64,000 bases of DNA from Sycobia sp. Sy_11. Its lineage: Eukaryota; Arthropoda; Insecta; Hymenoptera; Epichrysomallidae. Position numbers and translations under genes: made by a program. Within the stretch, counting starts at the first letter, position 1, and each line of letters starts with the position of its first letter. Location of the stretch: NCBI GenBank assembly GCA_018907035.1, contig JACCIC010000040.1:1147501-1211500 (forward strand), read 5' to 3'. The notes beneath the pieces were generated by a model, which saw only the letters and a list, made by a program, of their open reading frames with translations, ran no database searches and was not told the DNA's origin. This document shows, piece by piece, positions 12,840 through 26,600 of the stretch.

Positions 12840-15045
12840 TTTGACAAAATAACTGCCCTGGCCGCTCTGCCTGTACAATTTATTGATAACGTAAAAAATG
12901 TATTAGACAAAAGAACGAAATATTTTGATCTCGTTAAACAATAGATTGCGCACACCTCTGTTAATCAAGATTTTTCTCAGAAAGAGCTCACTGAATTATC
13001 TTTTCGTTCAGATTGAGGATAACAATCAACTTATTCAATACCCTTCTACCTTCTGATTGAGCGCATGGCACTATAGTGCACTCTGTGAATCGACTTAATC
13101 GTTGTTGGTATTTTTTCTAACAGATCGATTCTTTCGACCATTCTCTCTGTAAGGCCTTTACTTCATCTACGGTTCGGTCGAACTCACCGCGTCGAAATAA
13201 TCAGGCTCCAGCTAATCGTCCTGGCAATGCTTCCCCTCCCAACCCTCCCTCTGACTATAGCCTCGTCGCTAATGTCGTCCTGATTTGTACCCTCGCACGT
13301 GTCCCTTCCTTGAGTGTCGCTATCTTACCTTCGTTTTCCGAAAATAATCATAATAAAATTAATTTACTTACGATACCTACTTCTTCGTTATAATCCTCTT
13401 CGTTAATATTTAAAGATTGAAGCAACTATTCATATTTTATCTTTCCCGATAAAAGTCAGTGAATTCCTGAAACCCGACACTTATAAACTTCTTCGTCGCG
13501 ACGGGAATAAAGCACGAAAGCCATTAATAATACTAGTTTTGTACCAATTGGAAATGGACACATGTGCAATAATAGCGTAAAAAATCTGACAGATCAGTCA
13601 TAATTTTCTATTTAATCACTCCTAAAAATAAATTAGCACTCCATTTCACTCTAATAACAGCAAGGCTTCGTCTTCTACCAATGCCACTAGCCCCATTATT
13701 TTAATTCCTCTTTACCGCTACACAGTCTATTGCACTTTCTCAACTTTAAGACTACGATTCTTCGCCGTTTTTTCTACGTTTCCTTTTCATACTTATGGAA
13801 ATCACCTTCTTCTTCATTTTCCAACGAAACCCATTTGAATATGATTAAGTCTGCGCTGCATAATTAGTAATTTCACAAGAACGCGTGAAAGCACAGATAA
13901 AAGTATAAAACTATCCTTCTTCTTATCCTATCGTGCAATATAAAACTGTTAATGGTATATAATTATTATTAATTTTGTGACTCTAAATATATAAATTTTG
14001 TTGTTTTATATTTTTACAGAACTTTAATATAGAATTGTATTAAACAACATAATGTTCTTGAATAGAAATTTCTCTACCGCTCTCATTCTCCCTTTCTATC
14101 TATCTATCTTGTAAATTATTCCTTATGTTTAACTTAAGTATGACTTAAGAATTACATATTGCGCAAGTAATAAATAATATCTTTCTAAGCTTACCTTCCT
14201 ATTAGCAACTCGATTTATTGTTGGTATTTTATCTACGTACTGATAAGATAAAATTCCTGGACTTGTATCCAAAATTTATGGAATAAGGAGTATAGCTGAT
14301 ACAAGACCTTATGCGATACCTTAAGCTTCTCATTTATTTGATTTGGAAAATGTACACGATCTTTTACAGTGCCGTATATAATATATTATTACATAGACAT
14401 AAATGGTATCTAAATTATATCGCGAATCGGGGACCTACTACTCTACTGGAAATTAAGGTATACTACCCGAGGTTGGACTGTATATAATTCTGACATCCCT
14501 CGGGTCAGTATTCTTACGCCTCTATTACTTCAAACATTTATCGACAATATACCAAATCACATTTCCATATATAATTACATGATTTATACATATGACTTGC
14601 TAATGAACATCCCTTGCTCGCATTTATGATCTAAGTCGGGATCTCCATACCATTAATACTCATTTTAATGCTATTTCTACTTGGGTATTTTGTAATGCTT
14701 TGAGATTTAATTCTAAAAGAGCAAGCTGTATTTATCCAATTGCTGTTCGACAACTTTAGCCTGTATTTACATGCAAAATGTGCCTATAAATTATAAGAGT
14801 AATCTTAAGAGTCTTGAATATTGATATATTTCTTTACGTACTTTGTATACTAGCGCGCTTTATTAGTTAACAATGCGTAAATTACATCAGTATTATACTA
14901 GTATTGAAATTATTTGTATATTATAGCTATGTTGATTCCACCTAATTCCTATAAAGCTTTGTTATTTCTCTTTCTAATTTTTCTTTTTGGCCCTACAGGA
15001 TAGTACGCCAAGGCGCAATAAACTGAAATTAATCAATCAATCTAT
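12840..15045 (+). mobile_element. decayed I/Jockey-like non-LTR retrotransposon
   Basis: Plus-strand relic read through many stops and frameshifts. Around 12888-13014 a frame with few stops looks coding. At 13130-13330 a Pro/Asn/Arg-rich stretch resembles an ORF1-type region. At 14460-14760 the text matches a reverse transcriptase palm: a degraded GxPQGSxLxPLLF block, then IDNIPNHISISNY, then YTYD where the catalytic YADD is expected, then a TWVFCNALRFN block matching the usual W...NGL.LN motif. The 3' end at about 14990-15045 reads GGCGCAATAAACTG followed by AATC repeats, the short-repeat tail of several non-LTR clades. Certainly inactive. Clade and left boundary are uncertain. Confidence 0.6.
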
Positions 15046-15049
15046 CTCT

Positions 15050-16590
15050 CTCTCCCTCTCACTCTCTGTCTCTTGCTGTCCCGCGTCACTCTATATCTCT
15101 TTATTCTATCGGGTTTTTATTCCTTGCTCCAACTGCAGCTTTTTGCCGAACTGTTCTATGCAGCGTCACGAAGCGAGGAAGTGCCAGCGCTTTGTAAGCG
15201 TTGATTTTACCTGGTCTTTTCACCGTTCCCTATACTGCTCCCTTTGTATACGCTCGCGCTTTGCTTTTACTCAGTTCACGGCGCGCTTTCATTTTTTTAC
15301 CCCATGTACGGAAACAATTTCGAGATGTTAAGCGAATCGATATTATAGTCGAGCGAAAAAGCACGTTTCGCAAAACGAAAGAGAAAGAGAGAGAGAGTAA
15401 TTTTTCCCTTTCGTGAGAGGTGGGCCGCACGATCCAGCTGTACGCAATTGAGACTTCATTCATTATTCACTTCTGCCTTCACGCGAGATCGGCATTAAAA
15501 TCTGCCTTATAAATTCATGCCTTTCTTTTCTTTAACATATAGGAAGTATGATTAGTAATAACTTAAAAGCGCATTAGGACACGAGCGAGTCTGGCAATGA
15601 ATTATACGCTTGTAGCAAATTAACTATATTGATTTGGGATAATTTAAAATTTATCCATGTGAATCTTTACTCGAAAAAGGACTTGCTGAAATATGTTTAA
15701 GAATATTGATACAATAACTTGTAATTTCAAACATAGAGAATTTGTCTCGTTTCGTAATTTATCGCATCTTTAAAAAATTTAAAAAAAAAATTCTTTAATA
15801 AAATCAATTGCCAACTATTTTAATAGCAATAATTAGCAAATTCCTGTAAAAAAATTTTAGTAGAAAGATATTTATATATTAGCCAATAGTTGTTAGATAT
15901 ATAACTTTAATCCACCAAGTTCAAAAAATGTACGATTCACGCTCAATAGTTAAGCTGTATTTTTCACAGGTAAAAATAAAAATACAAATTGACTGAAAAA
16001 GCTAATCCTCTATGTCTAATGGTGCTGGTTTGATTGCTATGGTTAAAACTACATTTTTACGACAGTAAAAAATTTTATAAGGTATTTTAAACTGTACGGT
16101 ATTCGTAAATTTTCATTTAAATTTGGCCACATTTTTTTAACAGTTATTAAGGCGTGAATTGGACGAGTATCGTCAAAAAAAGATAGATTATATAGTTCTG
16201 GAAATTGATATGTTAATTTTCTTCTCTTACGAAGAAACCTCAATTATTTCTTAAGCTATTCATAACACGATCTCTGTATTTTGTTTCCGATATAAAAATA
16301 TTTACCACGACTCGGTATATCGAATTAAGGAAACTTTTAATAAGTCCGGAGAATGGAAATCTTTTAGATTTTTGCTATTTAACTAGGGAGATTTTGATTT
16401 AATTAGGTGAAAAGAAAATTTAGCAATAAAGAATACGATGGAGAAAAGTTTGAGTTAGTTAAGAAACTCTTCAGTCCCCAATATATATTTAAAGTTTCTT
16501 TTTATAGTTTAAAGTCTTCATAATACTTACTTTACGGGGTACATTTACCTTTACGATCTTTCGTCGGTACTGAATAAATACACAGTGCAT
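15050..16590. other. intergenic DNA without supported genes
   Basis: CT-rich start (15040-15070), a balanced stretch to about 15480 with short non-ATG open frames, then AT-rich DNA. No domain or splice structure is recognisable. Confidence 0.35.
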
Positions 16591-16595
16591 TTCAT

Positions 16596-16724
<129 letters not shown>

Positions 16725-16729
16725 ATCTT

Positions 16730-17500
16730 TTCTACTAAATTTCCATATATATCAAAATTAACTTTTAACGCATAACTACATGCCGATAATAATGCTAATA
16801 TATATACATTGTATTTTTAGCAATGTAGAAATATACTCTAATTTCCTAGAACTGTTTTTTAGCGAACAAAAGTTGACGTTTTATTAATTTAAATACATTT
16901 ATAATTAATCTTTGCATGTTAAAATTTTTATGTGATTTTTGAGAATTCGTAGCTAAAAGTAGTGTATAAGTTTAATTACTAATTCAATAACTAGTAAAGC
17001 TGATTTTGTGTATTTTTTATCAATTTATAATTGATTATTTTTTATTATAGTACGCAATCGGTGGATTGAATTGTTAACATTTCAAATGAATTTTAATTGT
17101 TAACCATTAAATTTCATTAACTTTGAAATGAGAACTAAATCTTGATTACGTAATATACTAAAGATAGAATTTTAATTGTTCCTTTTTTGTACTAATTAGT
17201 GTCACGTAAAATAATCATTATTTAATTTTTAATTTTTATAATTAGTAATAAAACGATCGGGAGAATAATTTCATTCGTATATACAACGAATATTATTAAC
17301 TTAACGATCATTAATTATTTTTAAGCATTGAGGTAATTTTCGATGCTCCACTTACAGAAAGAAAAAATAGTCTGTGCTTCTAGAAAGTTCATATAAGTCA
17401 CTACTAGAATTGCCGCAATGCGAGATCTGTTTGCATTAAAGATAGTAATAATCTATAAGTTATACCGTAAGAAACTTTAAAACTATCGCTTAAATATTAT
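16730..17500. other. AT-rich DNA, nothing recognisable
   Basis: Dense in TTAATT and TAATTA words, no open frame of note. Confidence 0.4.
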
Positions 17501-18110
17501 TAGAGCGCTCTTGGCATTCGGGCACAAAGTACCCTCCGCGAACTTTCGACAAGTCTATCGCGAGCATACGCGAGGAATAAGACTCTGGAGGAAAGTGAAA
17601 TGAAAGCAATTTTTCTTCTTTTTTTTTAACCAACATTAGTCATATTCCTCTCCCCCCACCGCCGCGAGCAATTAAACAAGCAGCGGTGAGCGGGCTAACT
17701 AAGTTAAACAGCGGCCGCACCGCGGAAAGACCGAGGAAAGATAATCTGACCATTCTTGAGGAAATATGCTTAACTTATTAAGAGCTGTTTTCAGGCATGA
17801 ACTTCTTCCCTTGCGAGGCTTCTTCGCGCGGGGCCGGCTGCCGCAGCCCCCCCCCCACCACCACTCTTCCCCGACCCTCGCGAAGAACTAAAGTAATTTC
17901 GAATGTTTTACACGTAAGGGAGTAAGCGGGCCAATTTGCATAAGTATACTGAAGGTAACGATAAAGATTCTCGCGCGTACCGGTTTATAGGCGCGTGGAA
18001 TTTTACGCGAATCGCGCACGCGTTATGTAAACCGTGATATAAGTACCGAATTAGCTCGTGCGCTTCGTCCATTTATTTTTTTCAGCTGCAGTATGAGGAA
18101 ATAATACCGT
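17500..18110. promoter_or_regulatory. GC-rich islet, possible regulatory DNA
   Basis: Composition changes abruptly to GC-rich with a NotI-type GCGGCCGC near 17712, a C homopolymer run near 17847-17856 and several CGCG words (17820-18020). It lies about 0.7 kb left of a stronger CpG island. I see no coding frame. Regulatory or 5' non-coding DNA of an unidentified gene is an inference from composition only. Confidence 0.3.
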
Positions 18111-18719
18111 TTGTGCAGTAGAGAAATTTTTGTTCTGTCGCTCGACGTTCAATTTCCATATAGCTTTTGAAAAATGTATCGTACAAAACTTTTTTCACTG
18201 CAAAGGAGTGGCTCATTTTTTGCTTGTCAAAAGAATATAACGGAATGCCCCCTCGTCCCGTTCTTTAAAGCGACTTTTCATTCCGTCAGATCGCATGCAT
18301 AGATTATATTATTCAGAAAATATATCCTTAATTATCTGATTAACGATTGCGTGTATAGATTCAGTTACTGGAATTACTTTGTTGATTATACAGTTTCGCA
18401 ATTTCGTCGTGCGCTAATAACGCAATGATCAATCTTAAGGTATTTTTAATTTAAATGATCATAAGAGTTCGTACACGCTATCATCACTCTTACATATATT
18501 CTTCTCGCGAAATATTTCCTTATATTAGTATACCCTAAATCCAGTTGTTTTTTAATTATACGTCTAGTTGGAAGTGTCGCTTTTTAAAAATAATTGTGCG
18601 TATACTTCTCAATACATTTGTTTCGCAAATAAAACAAGTGAATTTACATTTTCTCTTCGAGCAAACTGTACATACGCAAATTTAAAAATATATACATATG
18701 CATGCCTATAGAGGTTTGA

Positions 18720-18998
18720 AAGGAAAATTCACTCTCGCGCAAAAGAAGTGGAATAGTCTCGCGGCGTAGAGCGCTAGGCGCGAGACGAGCGCGCGGCGCG
18801 CGCGCTGAGCGCGCGAGGGGGGAGCAGCAGAGCGCTCTAGCGCGGGCGCGAGCGCAGCGAGCGTAGGAGCTCGCGCGAGCGCGAGAGAAGAGAGCGAGAC
18901 ACGCGCGATCGATCAGACGAGCCCAGAGTCGCTATTAGCCTATTCCCTCTCTCTCTCTATCGCTACTCTCTCGATCTATCTCTCTCTCTCTCTTCTAT

Positions 18999-19039
<41 letters not shown>

Positions 19040-19040
19040 G

Positions 19041-19071
<31 letters not shown>

Positions 19072-19300
19072 GATTCTCTATCTCTCTCTCTCTCTCCTCT
19101 CCATCTCCCTCCCTCTGTCTCTCTGTCTCTCTCATAACAAGGAATGTGAGCCACTTTCTCGGCAGCCGAAAAAAATCTCGGGCAAAATTCCCCGCGGTGC
19201 GGGCGCGGTCGTGCGTCGAAACGAGAGGAACGAGGAAGAAAGCTCTCCTAATATTAGTCCGGCGCAGGCTTTCGGGAATCCAAGCCCCGAGTGCTCGCGC
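18720..19300. promoter_or_regulatory. CpG island joined to a CT/GA array, candidate promoter
   Basis: 18765-18910 is extremely CpG-dense (repeated GCGCGC, GAGCGCG, GCGCGAG words), and is followed directly by about 190 bases of CT-rich repeat (18944-19134), then another CpG-rich stretch to 19240. CpG-rich DNA next to a GAGA-type array is typical of insect paused promoters with GAGA-factor sites. No TATA box or initiator stands out and no downstream ATG exon could be identified, so the gene served and its strand are unknown. Confidence 0.4.
18944..19134. repeat. CT-rich simple repeat array
   Basis: Interrupted (CT)n with TATCTATCT and TCGATCT interruptions. The complementary strand is a dense series of GAGAG pentamers. 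Confidence 0.95.
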
Positions 19301-19990
19301 ATAAACAGAACGTTACTTCCTATATATAAATATATACGCTTACACTCTTTCCCTGCCCTCGCCCCCCCCCCGACCCATCACCTTCGACGACGTCCTAAAT
19401 ACAGAGATTACCGTGCCACCCGCAAAGGGGACGTTTTTCTCCCTCTTATCTACGCTCGCCTCCTTCCTTCCGTTATACATACGCACGCAAGCACGCATAT
19501 TACATTGGACGGCGTTCCCCTTTTTTTCACTCTCCTTCTTTTTTACCGCACGGAACAGCGCGAGCGAAGGAGCGCGTGGTATTTCATCCTGATGAAAGAG
19601 GAAGAAAATTACGTACCCGAAAAACAGTTCCTAGACATCCAAACTTATACACACACGCACACATTTTAATCGTAAATTAGGTTCTTTCAGGAGTAAAATT
19701 GAGTGACCCCAGCCCCACCCCATTCCCAGCTCGAACCCGTGTGCTTCGAGCATTTTGTCCAAGATGACGCGAATGCCCGCGGAATTAAGTAGTATTTTCT
19801 ATAATACGTCCGCCGCCGCGATGACGTAGAAAACGTTTCTCGGAGACAAAGAGAAGGGAAATTGAATTGCCCGTTCCGTAAACGACATTTCCCTCTCAAC
19901 GTTATTTTAAGGCTTTATAATGCACTTGTTATTATGTAAAATTCGAAGATTCGAGCTTTGTGCTTTTTATCGGGCCGGTGAAGGAGGTCT
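19300..19990. other. GC-rich to balanced DNA without supported gene
   Basis: It carries a C run near 19364-19372 and short low-complexity frames. An open frame beginning at 19211 starts at a non-ATG codon and shows no known domain. Confidence 0.3.
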
Positions 19991-19998
19991 GTCTTTCA

Positions 19999-20000
<2 letters not shown>

Positions 20001-20060
<60 letters not shown>
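20001..20060. repeat. (AT)n microsatellite
   Basis: Pure AT repeat of about 60 bases, followed by a GTGTGCCTGCGTGCGTGTGTG-like stretch at 20131-20165. Confidence 0.97.
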
Positions 20061-20062
<2 letters not shown>

Positions 20063-20209
20063 AAGTCGTACACTGAAACAGCAGATTGAAGAAAATAAAG
20101 TGATAATCGTAACGATAAATGTATGCACGCGTGTGCCTGCGTGCGTGTGTGAGTGGGTGCGTGCACGCGTCGACCTAATACACGCATTCTTGTAAAAATA
20201 ATCATAGTC

Positions 20210-21980
20210 CGAATATAATTATAATTTTTCGTTCTCCTTAATTGTTTAATTTTTTTTTTTTATTTATTCAATAATTTGAATCGTACTAAATATTTAAGCA
20301 CGTTGAATTGGCCAAATGTGAAAGTTATTTCGAATTCTCGTATTTTTAGGTCACATTATTTGCTTATCCGAAACTGAAATTCTAGGTCAGAAGTCAAACT
20401 GAAGGGAAATTTCAAACGTATGTTTTTCAATATGATAATTTCATATTACTAAGTTTACGAATACAAATTTATTCTTCGATTATTCGTACCAGATTGTCGG
20501 AATTTGTTTTTTGCGAACACTTGAATATCCGAGGAAAACCTATAAATGATTTGAGAGAAAAAATTTATTAAGAAACAGAAATTTATTAAAAAGAAAAAAA
20601 TTTATTAAATACACTTTTATAAAAATATCATAAAATTACTATAAATAGTTTATAAATTAAATAATTTCGTAATTCTTAATTTTTTATTCATATACGTGAA
20701 AAACGTGTTATTTTTTTTCTTTTCAGGAAAAGATCAAAATTGAATTTTATACCTCTCAAGTTTGCAAAAAGTAAAATTAACAAAACTTGTAACAAATCCG
20801 TTTCGCTGAAAAATGTAATTTTAACAAAATTAAACATATAAATTATTGAATCCATCGATTTTATTTACTTAATAAATTTAATTACATTTTTATTTTCTTT
20901 AATGATAAAAACTGCTAACATTATACTATGTAAAATATGTACAATAATTCGTATCAGAAATATCGCTGTCGTATTCTATTTAAATTACGATGAATTTATT
21001 GATAGTTTCAAACAAATAAATCTTACTTTGATTTTCCTAGATCAATCGAGTTGAATAAAATTATTCCAATCTCGTAACTGACTTTTTGAATATAAATAAG
21101 TTTTTGTATTTAACTCAGAAGTAACTCGAGATGTAAATAATAATACCAAAAATAGGTAAAGTATACCGGTGAAAACATTATGATAAATATTTACGATTGA
21201 AGATTGGCAAAAAATTGTATTTCTATATTAATACAAATATAACATAAAATCAATTATAAAATATAAAATAACATTAAAGCGAATAAAAAGCATTACATAT
21301 TGTTATGATTACGCTTGGAAACTGCTATTAAGTTGTATTATAAGAAAATTAGGATAGATATTTAAAAAAAATTTAATTTATATAACTCTTAGAAAGAGTT
21401 TCTAAAACTTTATTAATTTTAGCCATTCCATAGCTACTATTTTCAGCCGAATATTTATTGAACAATTATAAGCAACCAACTTAAAATATTTGGTATTTTA
21501 CTAGCTCAATAGATATAAAGTTAGATAAAAGTTAATTATAACTGGAATGTATGTTTCACCCGAGACCACCTGCTGGTCTCGTCAGCGGGACGACAGGTGA
21601 GCTATTCCTAGATAGACGTACGAAGAAAATCCAACAGTTGAACAGGTACTTATTACGTGACATGTAAATAACTATTATTTTATCCGTAAAAAGCCAAAAT
21701 GTATTAATTTATATAATTATAATTAAAGCTTTCAATTCCTAAACAAAAACAATTACAATTTGAAGAAAAAAAATTAATTCCTTATCAAAAGATAAAATTC
21801 AAATAACATTATTCAAAACCCAAAATATATGTAAAAATGTAACGAATATAAAATTAACAATTATTATCATTAATAAGTTACTCAAAAATTGTATACCAAT
21901 TGTACATGAAAATTCCAATTGATAATAATCGCGCTCGACCGCGCTCAACGATTAACATTTCATTCTCAAACTATAACGAC
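20210..21980. other. AT-rich DNA, one compact hairpin, no gene
   Basis: AT-rich with stops in all frames. The only structured sequence is at 21562-21599, described among the findings. Confidence 0.4.
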
Positions 21981-21987
21981 ACAAAGT

Positions 21988-21989
<2 letters not shown>

Positions 21990-22050
<61 letters not shown>

Positions 22051-22051
22051 A
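21990..22051. repeat. (CA)n(TA)n compound microsatellite
   Basis: CA tract to 22026 followed by a TA tract to 22051. Confidence 0.97.
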
Positions 22052-22099
22052 CTATTTCGAACTTGTTGCGCTTGTATAAAAAAAAAAGAAAAATGAGAC

Positions 22100-23340
22100 T
22101 CAAAAAAAAGACCAAAAGAAGCAAAGCAGTTCAGTGGTGGGTGCGCTGGCCGGCAGCGTGCATTCGTCGGCAAGAGGGGGGGGGGTAGGATTGCAGCGAA
22201 GTTCCGCGAAAGTAATATAAACGAGGCTTGAACCTCGTCCAAAAAAGCTCACCTACCCTTCTCGTCGCTTGCGCCTCTTTCTCTCTCTCTCTACCTCTCT
22301 CTTCCGCCCTGTGGTCCGATGTCGGCCCGGTGACGAACTCTCTCGCTCTCTTTCCTTTACGCCGGCAGGGCAAATCAGTGCTTCTTTTCGTCTAACACCG
22401 GCGGCAAAAGTCACACACACCGCGAGCTGTAGGGGAGGGGGCCGGCAACTAGTGTCCGGAAAAAAATTTTAACGAGGGTGGGAGGGGGAGGAAGAGAGCA
22501 CGGAATAGCAACAACAGCAAGAACCCGCGTGGACACGAAAGTCGATTTGCGCGCGCGGTCGGAATTAATTTTTATTCCCTTCCGTGACGAAGGGGACGTG
22601 CAGTTCCCTTTTTCGTCTTACTTCACTGTATCTTTTTTATTGTTGTTTCCATAATAAGGACGATCAAAGCAAAGAGGTCGATGCGACTGACGAAAACGGC
22701 TCGGAACGGCTGTCGCGACTTTGTCGTCGCCGCCACCGCCGCCCCCCGCACGCGCAATCCGCCCTCGCACGGCTATTGACAAAACGGTCCTCGCGGCTGG
22801 GAGGCCCGCGCATCACTGACTGTTTCTACTGCCGGCGCGGCGGACGGCCGCCCGCTGCACGCGCTCGCGTTCGGCGCCCGCGCTCGCGTAGGCACACACG
22901 CGCGCGCGCGCACGCACACAGTCGTCGGCGCGCTCGGGCGATCGCGCGGCGCGTCGACGCCGAAAGCGAGGCGTCGCGACGCCCGCTCCCCCCCCCCAAC
23001 CCCCCTCTCTCTCTCCCTCGCGAACAAAATATCGGGTTCGCTAGCGCTTCGTTCAAGGGCTCGGATTCATCATCGTCATCGTCATCATCTCGTTCTTCTT
23101 TTTCTTCCGCACTTAAATGCCTTTTTTCTTCTTTTCCTCGTCTCTTCGGCTGTCGAGCGAGTGCCGCGCTCGCTCTTGATGTTCGTTTCTTCCGTCCGTG
23201 TATATATACACACACATGCATGAACGCTCTCGTTTTCGTGTTTATTTTCGTATTATATGCAAGGTGGCGGCGCTTGAGCTTCGAGAGTAGCCCGTCTGCT
23301 CTTTGCGATAGCGAAAAAAGCCACCACCTCGTAACGTAGT
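22100..23340. promoter_or_regulatory. second CpG-rich island, candidate 5' region of an unidentified gene
   Basis: Highly CpG-rich (for example 22710-22990), with G and C homopolymer runs (22175-22186, 22987-22996) and CT-rich patches (22277-22305, 23003-23019). A 251-codon open frame spans 22584-23339, but it starts at GTG and reads a low-complexity Arg/Ser/Ala string that is open on both strands, so I regard it as compositional. Promoter or long 5'UTR DNA is the likeliest reading. Strand is unknown. Confidence 0.35.
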
Positions 23341-23348
23341 ATGTATAT

Positions 23349-23376
23349 TTGTGTGTGTGTGTGTGTGTGTGTGCGT
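23349..23376. repeat. (GT)n microsatellite
   Basis: Short GT repeat ending in GTGCGTGC. Confidence 0.93.
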
Positions 23377-23699
23377 GCTTGGTTATTCAGCCAAAATTTT
23401 TGCTTCTCCCTTACACCGGATGATATATGGATCACTTGATGCGCAGTGCACGAGTGCGTTTTGGTGTTTCTTGCTGTCTGTCCCATATTATAGCATACTT
23501 CATAAGATTGCGTGGCCGTGAAAATGTCGACCGAATTCTTTGTCTTTCCTTTCCTGTTTTTTTTTTGTGGTCGAAGAATGATTTTAAATATAAGTATGTA
23601 GGTCGAACGCGCTTGATGACAGAGGCGCGCGTATCGCGGCTACTCGCGCGCGGTTTACTTTCCCGCAGTTTTAAAAATATACCATAAGCAGAGATTTTG

Positions 23700-26600
23700 C
23701 ATCGATCTTCTTTATGTAGGCTTCGAGGGGTTTTGCTATACATAAATTTAATTATTGCATTGCAGAAGCCGGGATTTCTTATGGTATTTCTTGATAATAA
23801 GTTTGTACATATATGTAGATATGTATATACAAAAAATTACAATATTTTCGATGATCAAACTCACAGTCGTTTCATATGAACGAAAATCAGTTAAGCTCTA
23901 GAAATATGTCATTTAAGTATTTCTAGCTTTATACGGCGTTCACTGTTCAGTCGTTCAACCTTAGATTTATCTGATTTCAATTTATTAAATTATATTTTCT
24001 TTTTAAAATATTTGATAACGATATTATATGATAAATACAATAAAATATAATTATTTTATATCTTATGTAAATAATCACTGCATGAGGTAATATAATTTCT
24101 GCTCATTGTGCCTCCGTGAAATTAATTGTTATTGATGACCCTTTTGTTCACTAATATATTATCAGGAGGAAAATATTTACATATTGGAGTATAAAAAAAT
24201 TTAATTTATGAAATATAAAATTTTAATGTATGCAATCTCTTTGAATTTAACTCAGTATAATTATAATATGATAATGAATGGATGAAAGATAATGAATTAT
24301 TATATACTCATATTATTAATAATCAACACTATAGTTATATAACAATATTAAAAATCGATATATAATGATTTTAAGCATCGTCTATTGAAATCCGTTCAAA
24401 AAAAAGAATAAACAATATTACTTTTTATTTAATTTCTTTTTATGATACGTCTGCAGAATTATAGTTAAGGATTTGTAATACTCGTAATTCACTGAACTGA
24501 AACAGATTTATCTACAGCTACGCGTAGAAAATTCCGCACTCGAGAGGAAAAGAAGAATGCGCCTGATGATTTCTAGTGAATCGGGCGTAGAAAACTGTCT
24601 CATCTCAAACTAACTTGAACCTACTGTAAGATACGCTTTCTATCGTTACTAGTACCAGGTTACGCTTAAATGAAACGCTAGTTTATATAGTTTACCAGCT
24701 GAAACCTGTTAAAATTAGTAAGCTCTCAGTCTCCACACGCCAATATGAGAAGCCATGTCGATTAATGCGCAATGATATTTTATACGATAGTTGAAACACA
24801 ATTAAATTATTTCTATAAAGTTTTGGAATTATAAGATAGTAAAAGATTGTTTTGATTTTCAATTCAATATCTCGCGATAATTTTTCTCTGATTGTAGGTA
24901 TAGACTTCCATGGATAAAATACAAAGTGCTTACCTGGGAAAACGACTCAATAACAATAAATAAAATTTTACGTCACAATGGATATGGCGTATTATAAACT
25001 TTAAATCATACCATATTTTCATAAAATTTATAATAATGGCAAAGATGTCTGCCGCGCAAAATCCATGCACGGAATCAAATTTGACGCCGTTCATATACGA
25101 ATGACCCAGGAAGTGATTGATTTGGCGATTCTCGCGCAGCTTTTGTCATTCGGCGAGAATCGATACGCAGAATCGAGATTTGGCTCGAGCCGTTAATGAT
25201 ATAACTGATAAATCCGAATGGAGCGCCAAATTATACACGCCACATGCGTGCCAAACCCTCTGCTGACAGTAAATTAAACTCCAGCCTTTAGAAATTTGTA
25301 TCTTTAAAAAAAAATATATTAAATGAAAGATGATAGAGAATTGCAGTAGTTCACAATTGGTACAAGAATTATATTATTATAAGGAGTACATGTACGTATA
25401 GACTTATGAGCCAATCTGAAATATTTGTAAGGCATATCGAAAACGTTTATTAAAAACTATTATTATTTGATATAAAAATCTATTTCTGGCGCAACAGATG
25501 GAAAATTTATGTGTCAAACCTTATACTTTATTTTTAGGGCTTGAAAAAGTATATTATAAGTCCATTTTACGCTTTAGTGTTACATCCAGTAGTAATTTAT
25601 TGCGATTAGTATATAGTAATTAACTAATTGGTATTAGGATATAGTAATTTATTTGGGAGGTAAGTACTGAAAAAAATGTTTAGCATTGTTGGTGTAAACG
25701 CAATGCGTAAGGAGCTAAAAATATTTTATAAATTCAGACCTAGTCTCTAAACCTAATGTTATATAAATATTTTCCGAGAACTCTGTGTTAACGCTACATT
25801 TTTACGAAATGAAACAAGGAACTGTTTATTTTCAAAGAAATTTCAACCAAATATTTAAAATTTATTTTATAAATATTTCAATTATTATTATGTTTTATGT
25901 ATATAACAGTGATTTATTTAATATTTAAGTCCATGTTTTTGATTACTGATACGAATTTTTTTACTAAAAAAATGTTGCTCTCATGCCTGCACCAGACACT
26001 GCTACGCCCTTGGACACTTCGTCCATTTTCTACATTTACTTTAGAACTTTTATTAATTTTTAATTAAAAAAAGCTCAGAATTTTCCGCTCGTTATACTAT
26101 AAAATATTATATACTGTCATGATACACAATGTACTACTTTAATACATAATATTTTTTACAAATATAAGTATATATATCTGAATATATCTGAATATATCTG
26201 AAAAGTTTATAATACTTCCTTAACATTCTTCGTAATAACATTTACTGTTTTGTCAAAAGCAAGAACCTTTCTCGACTTGTTTGTTTGGTATCTTAATTTG
26301 CGATCATCTGGAAGTAAAATATTCAATGGTTTTATTGAAAAGCAGTGTGTCTGCGTAATTATATATATTTGCGAAACAAATTAAACAGAAAACGTAATTT
26401 TTCATCTGTTTCTTAACCTGATTTCTTTAAAAGTAGTATTAAAAATTCGCATTTAGTTAAAATACTCAGGGAAACTATAATTATATTTAGTGAAGAACTA
26501 CTAATTCTTTTTTTGGGTGCAACCAGGTCGAAAAATATAACATATGGAATATAGGAATTCAAGAGGTCTGCATTTGAAAGAGCTACTAAAATCCCGAGTC

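Noticed and set aside
22584..23339. 251-codon open frame in the CpG-rich island
   Set aside because: Starts at GTG, is low-complexity Arg/Ser/Ala/Pro, overlaps long open frames on the opposite strand and shows no domain; high GC alone depletes stops here.
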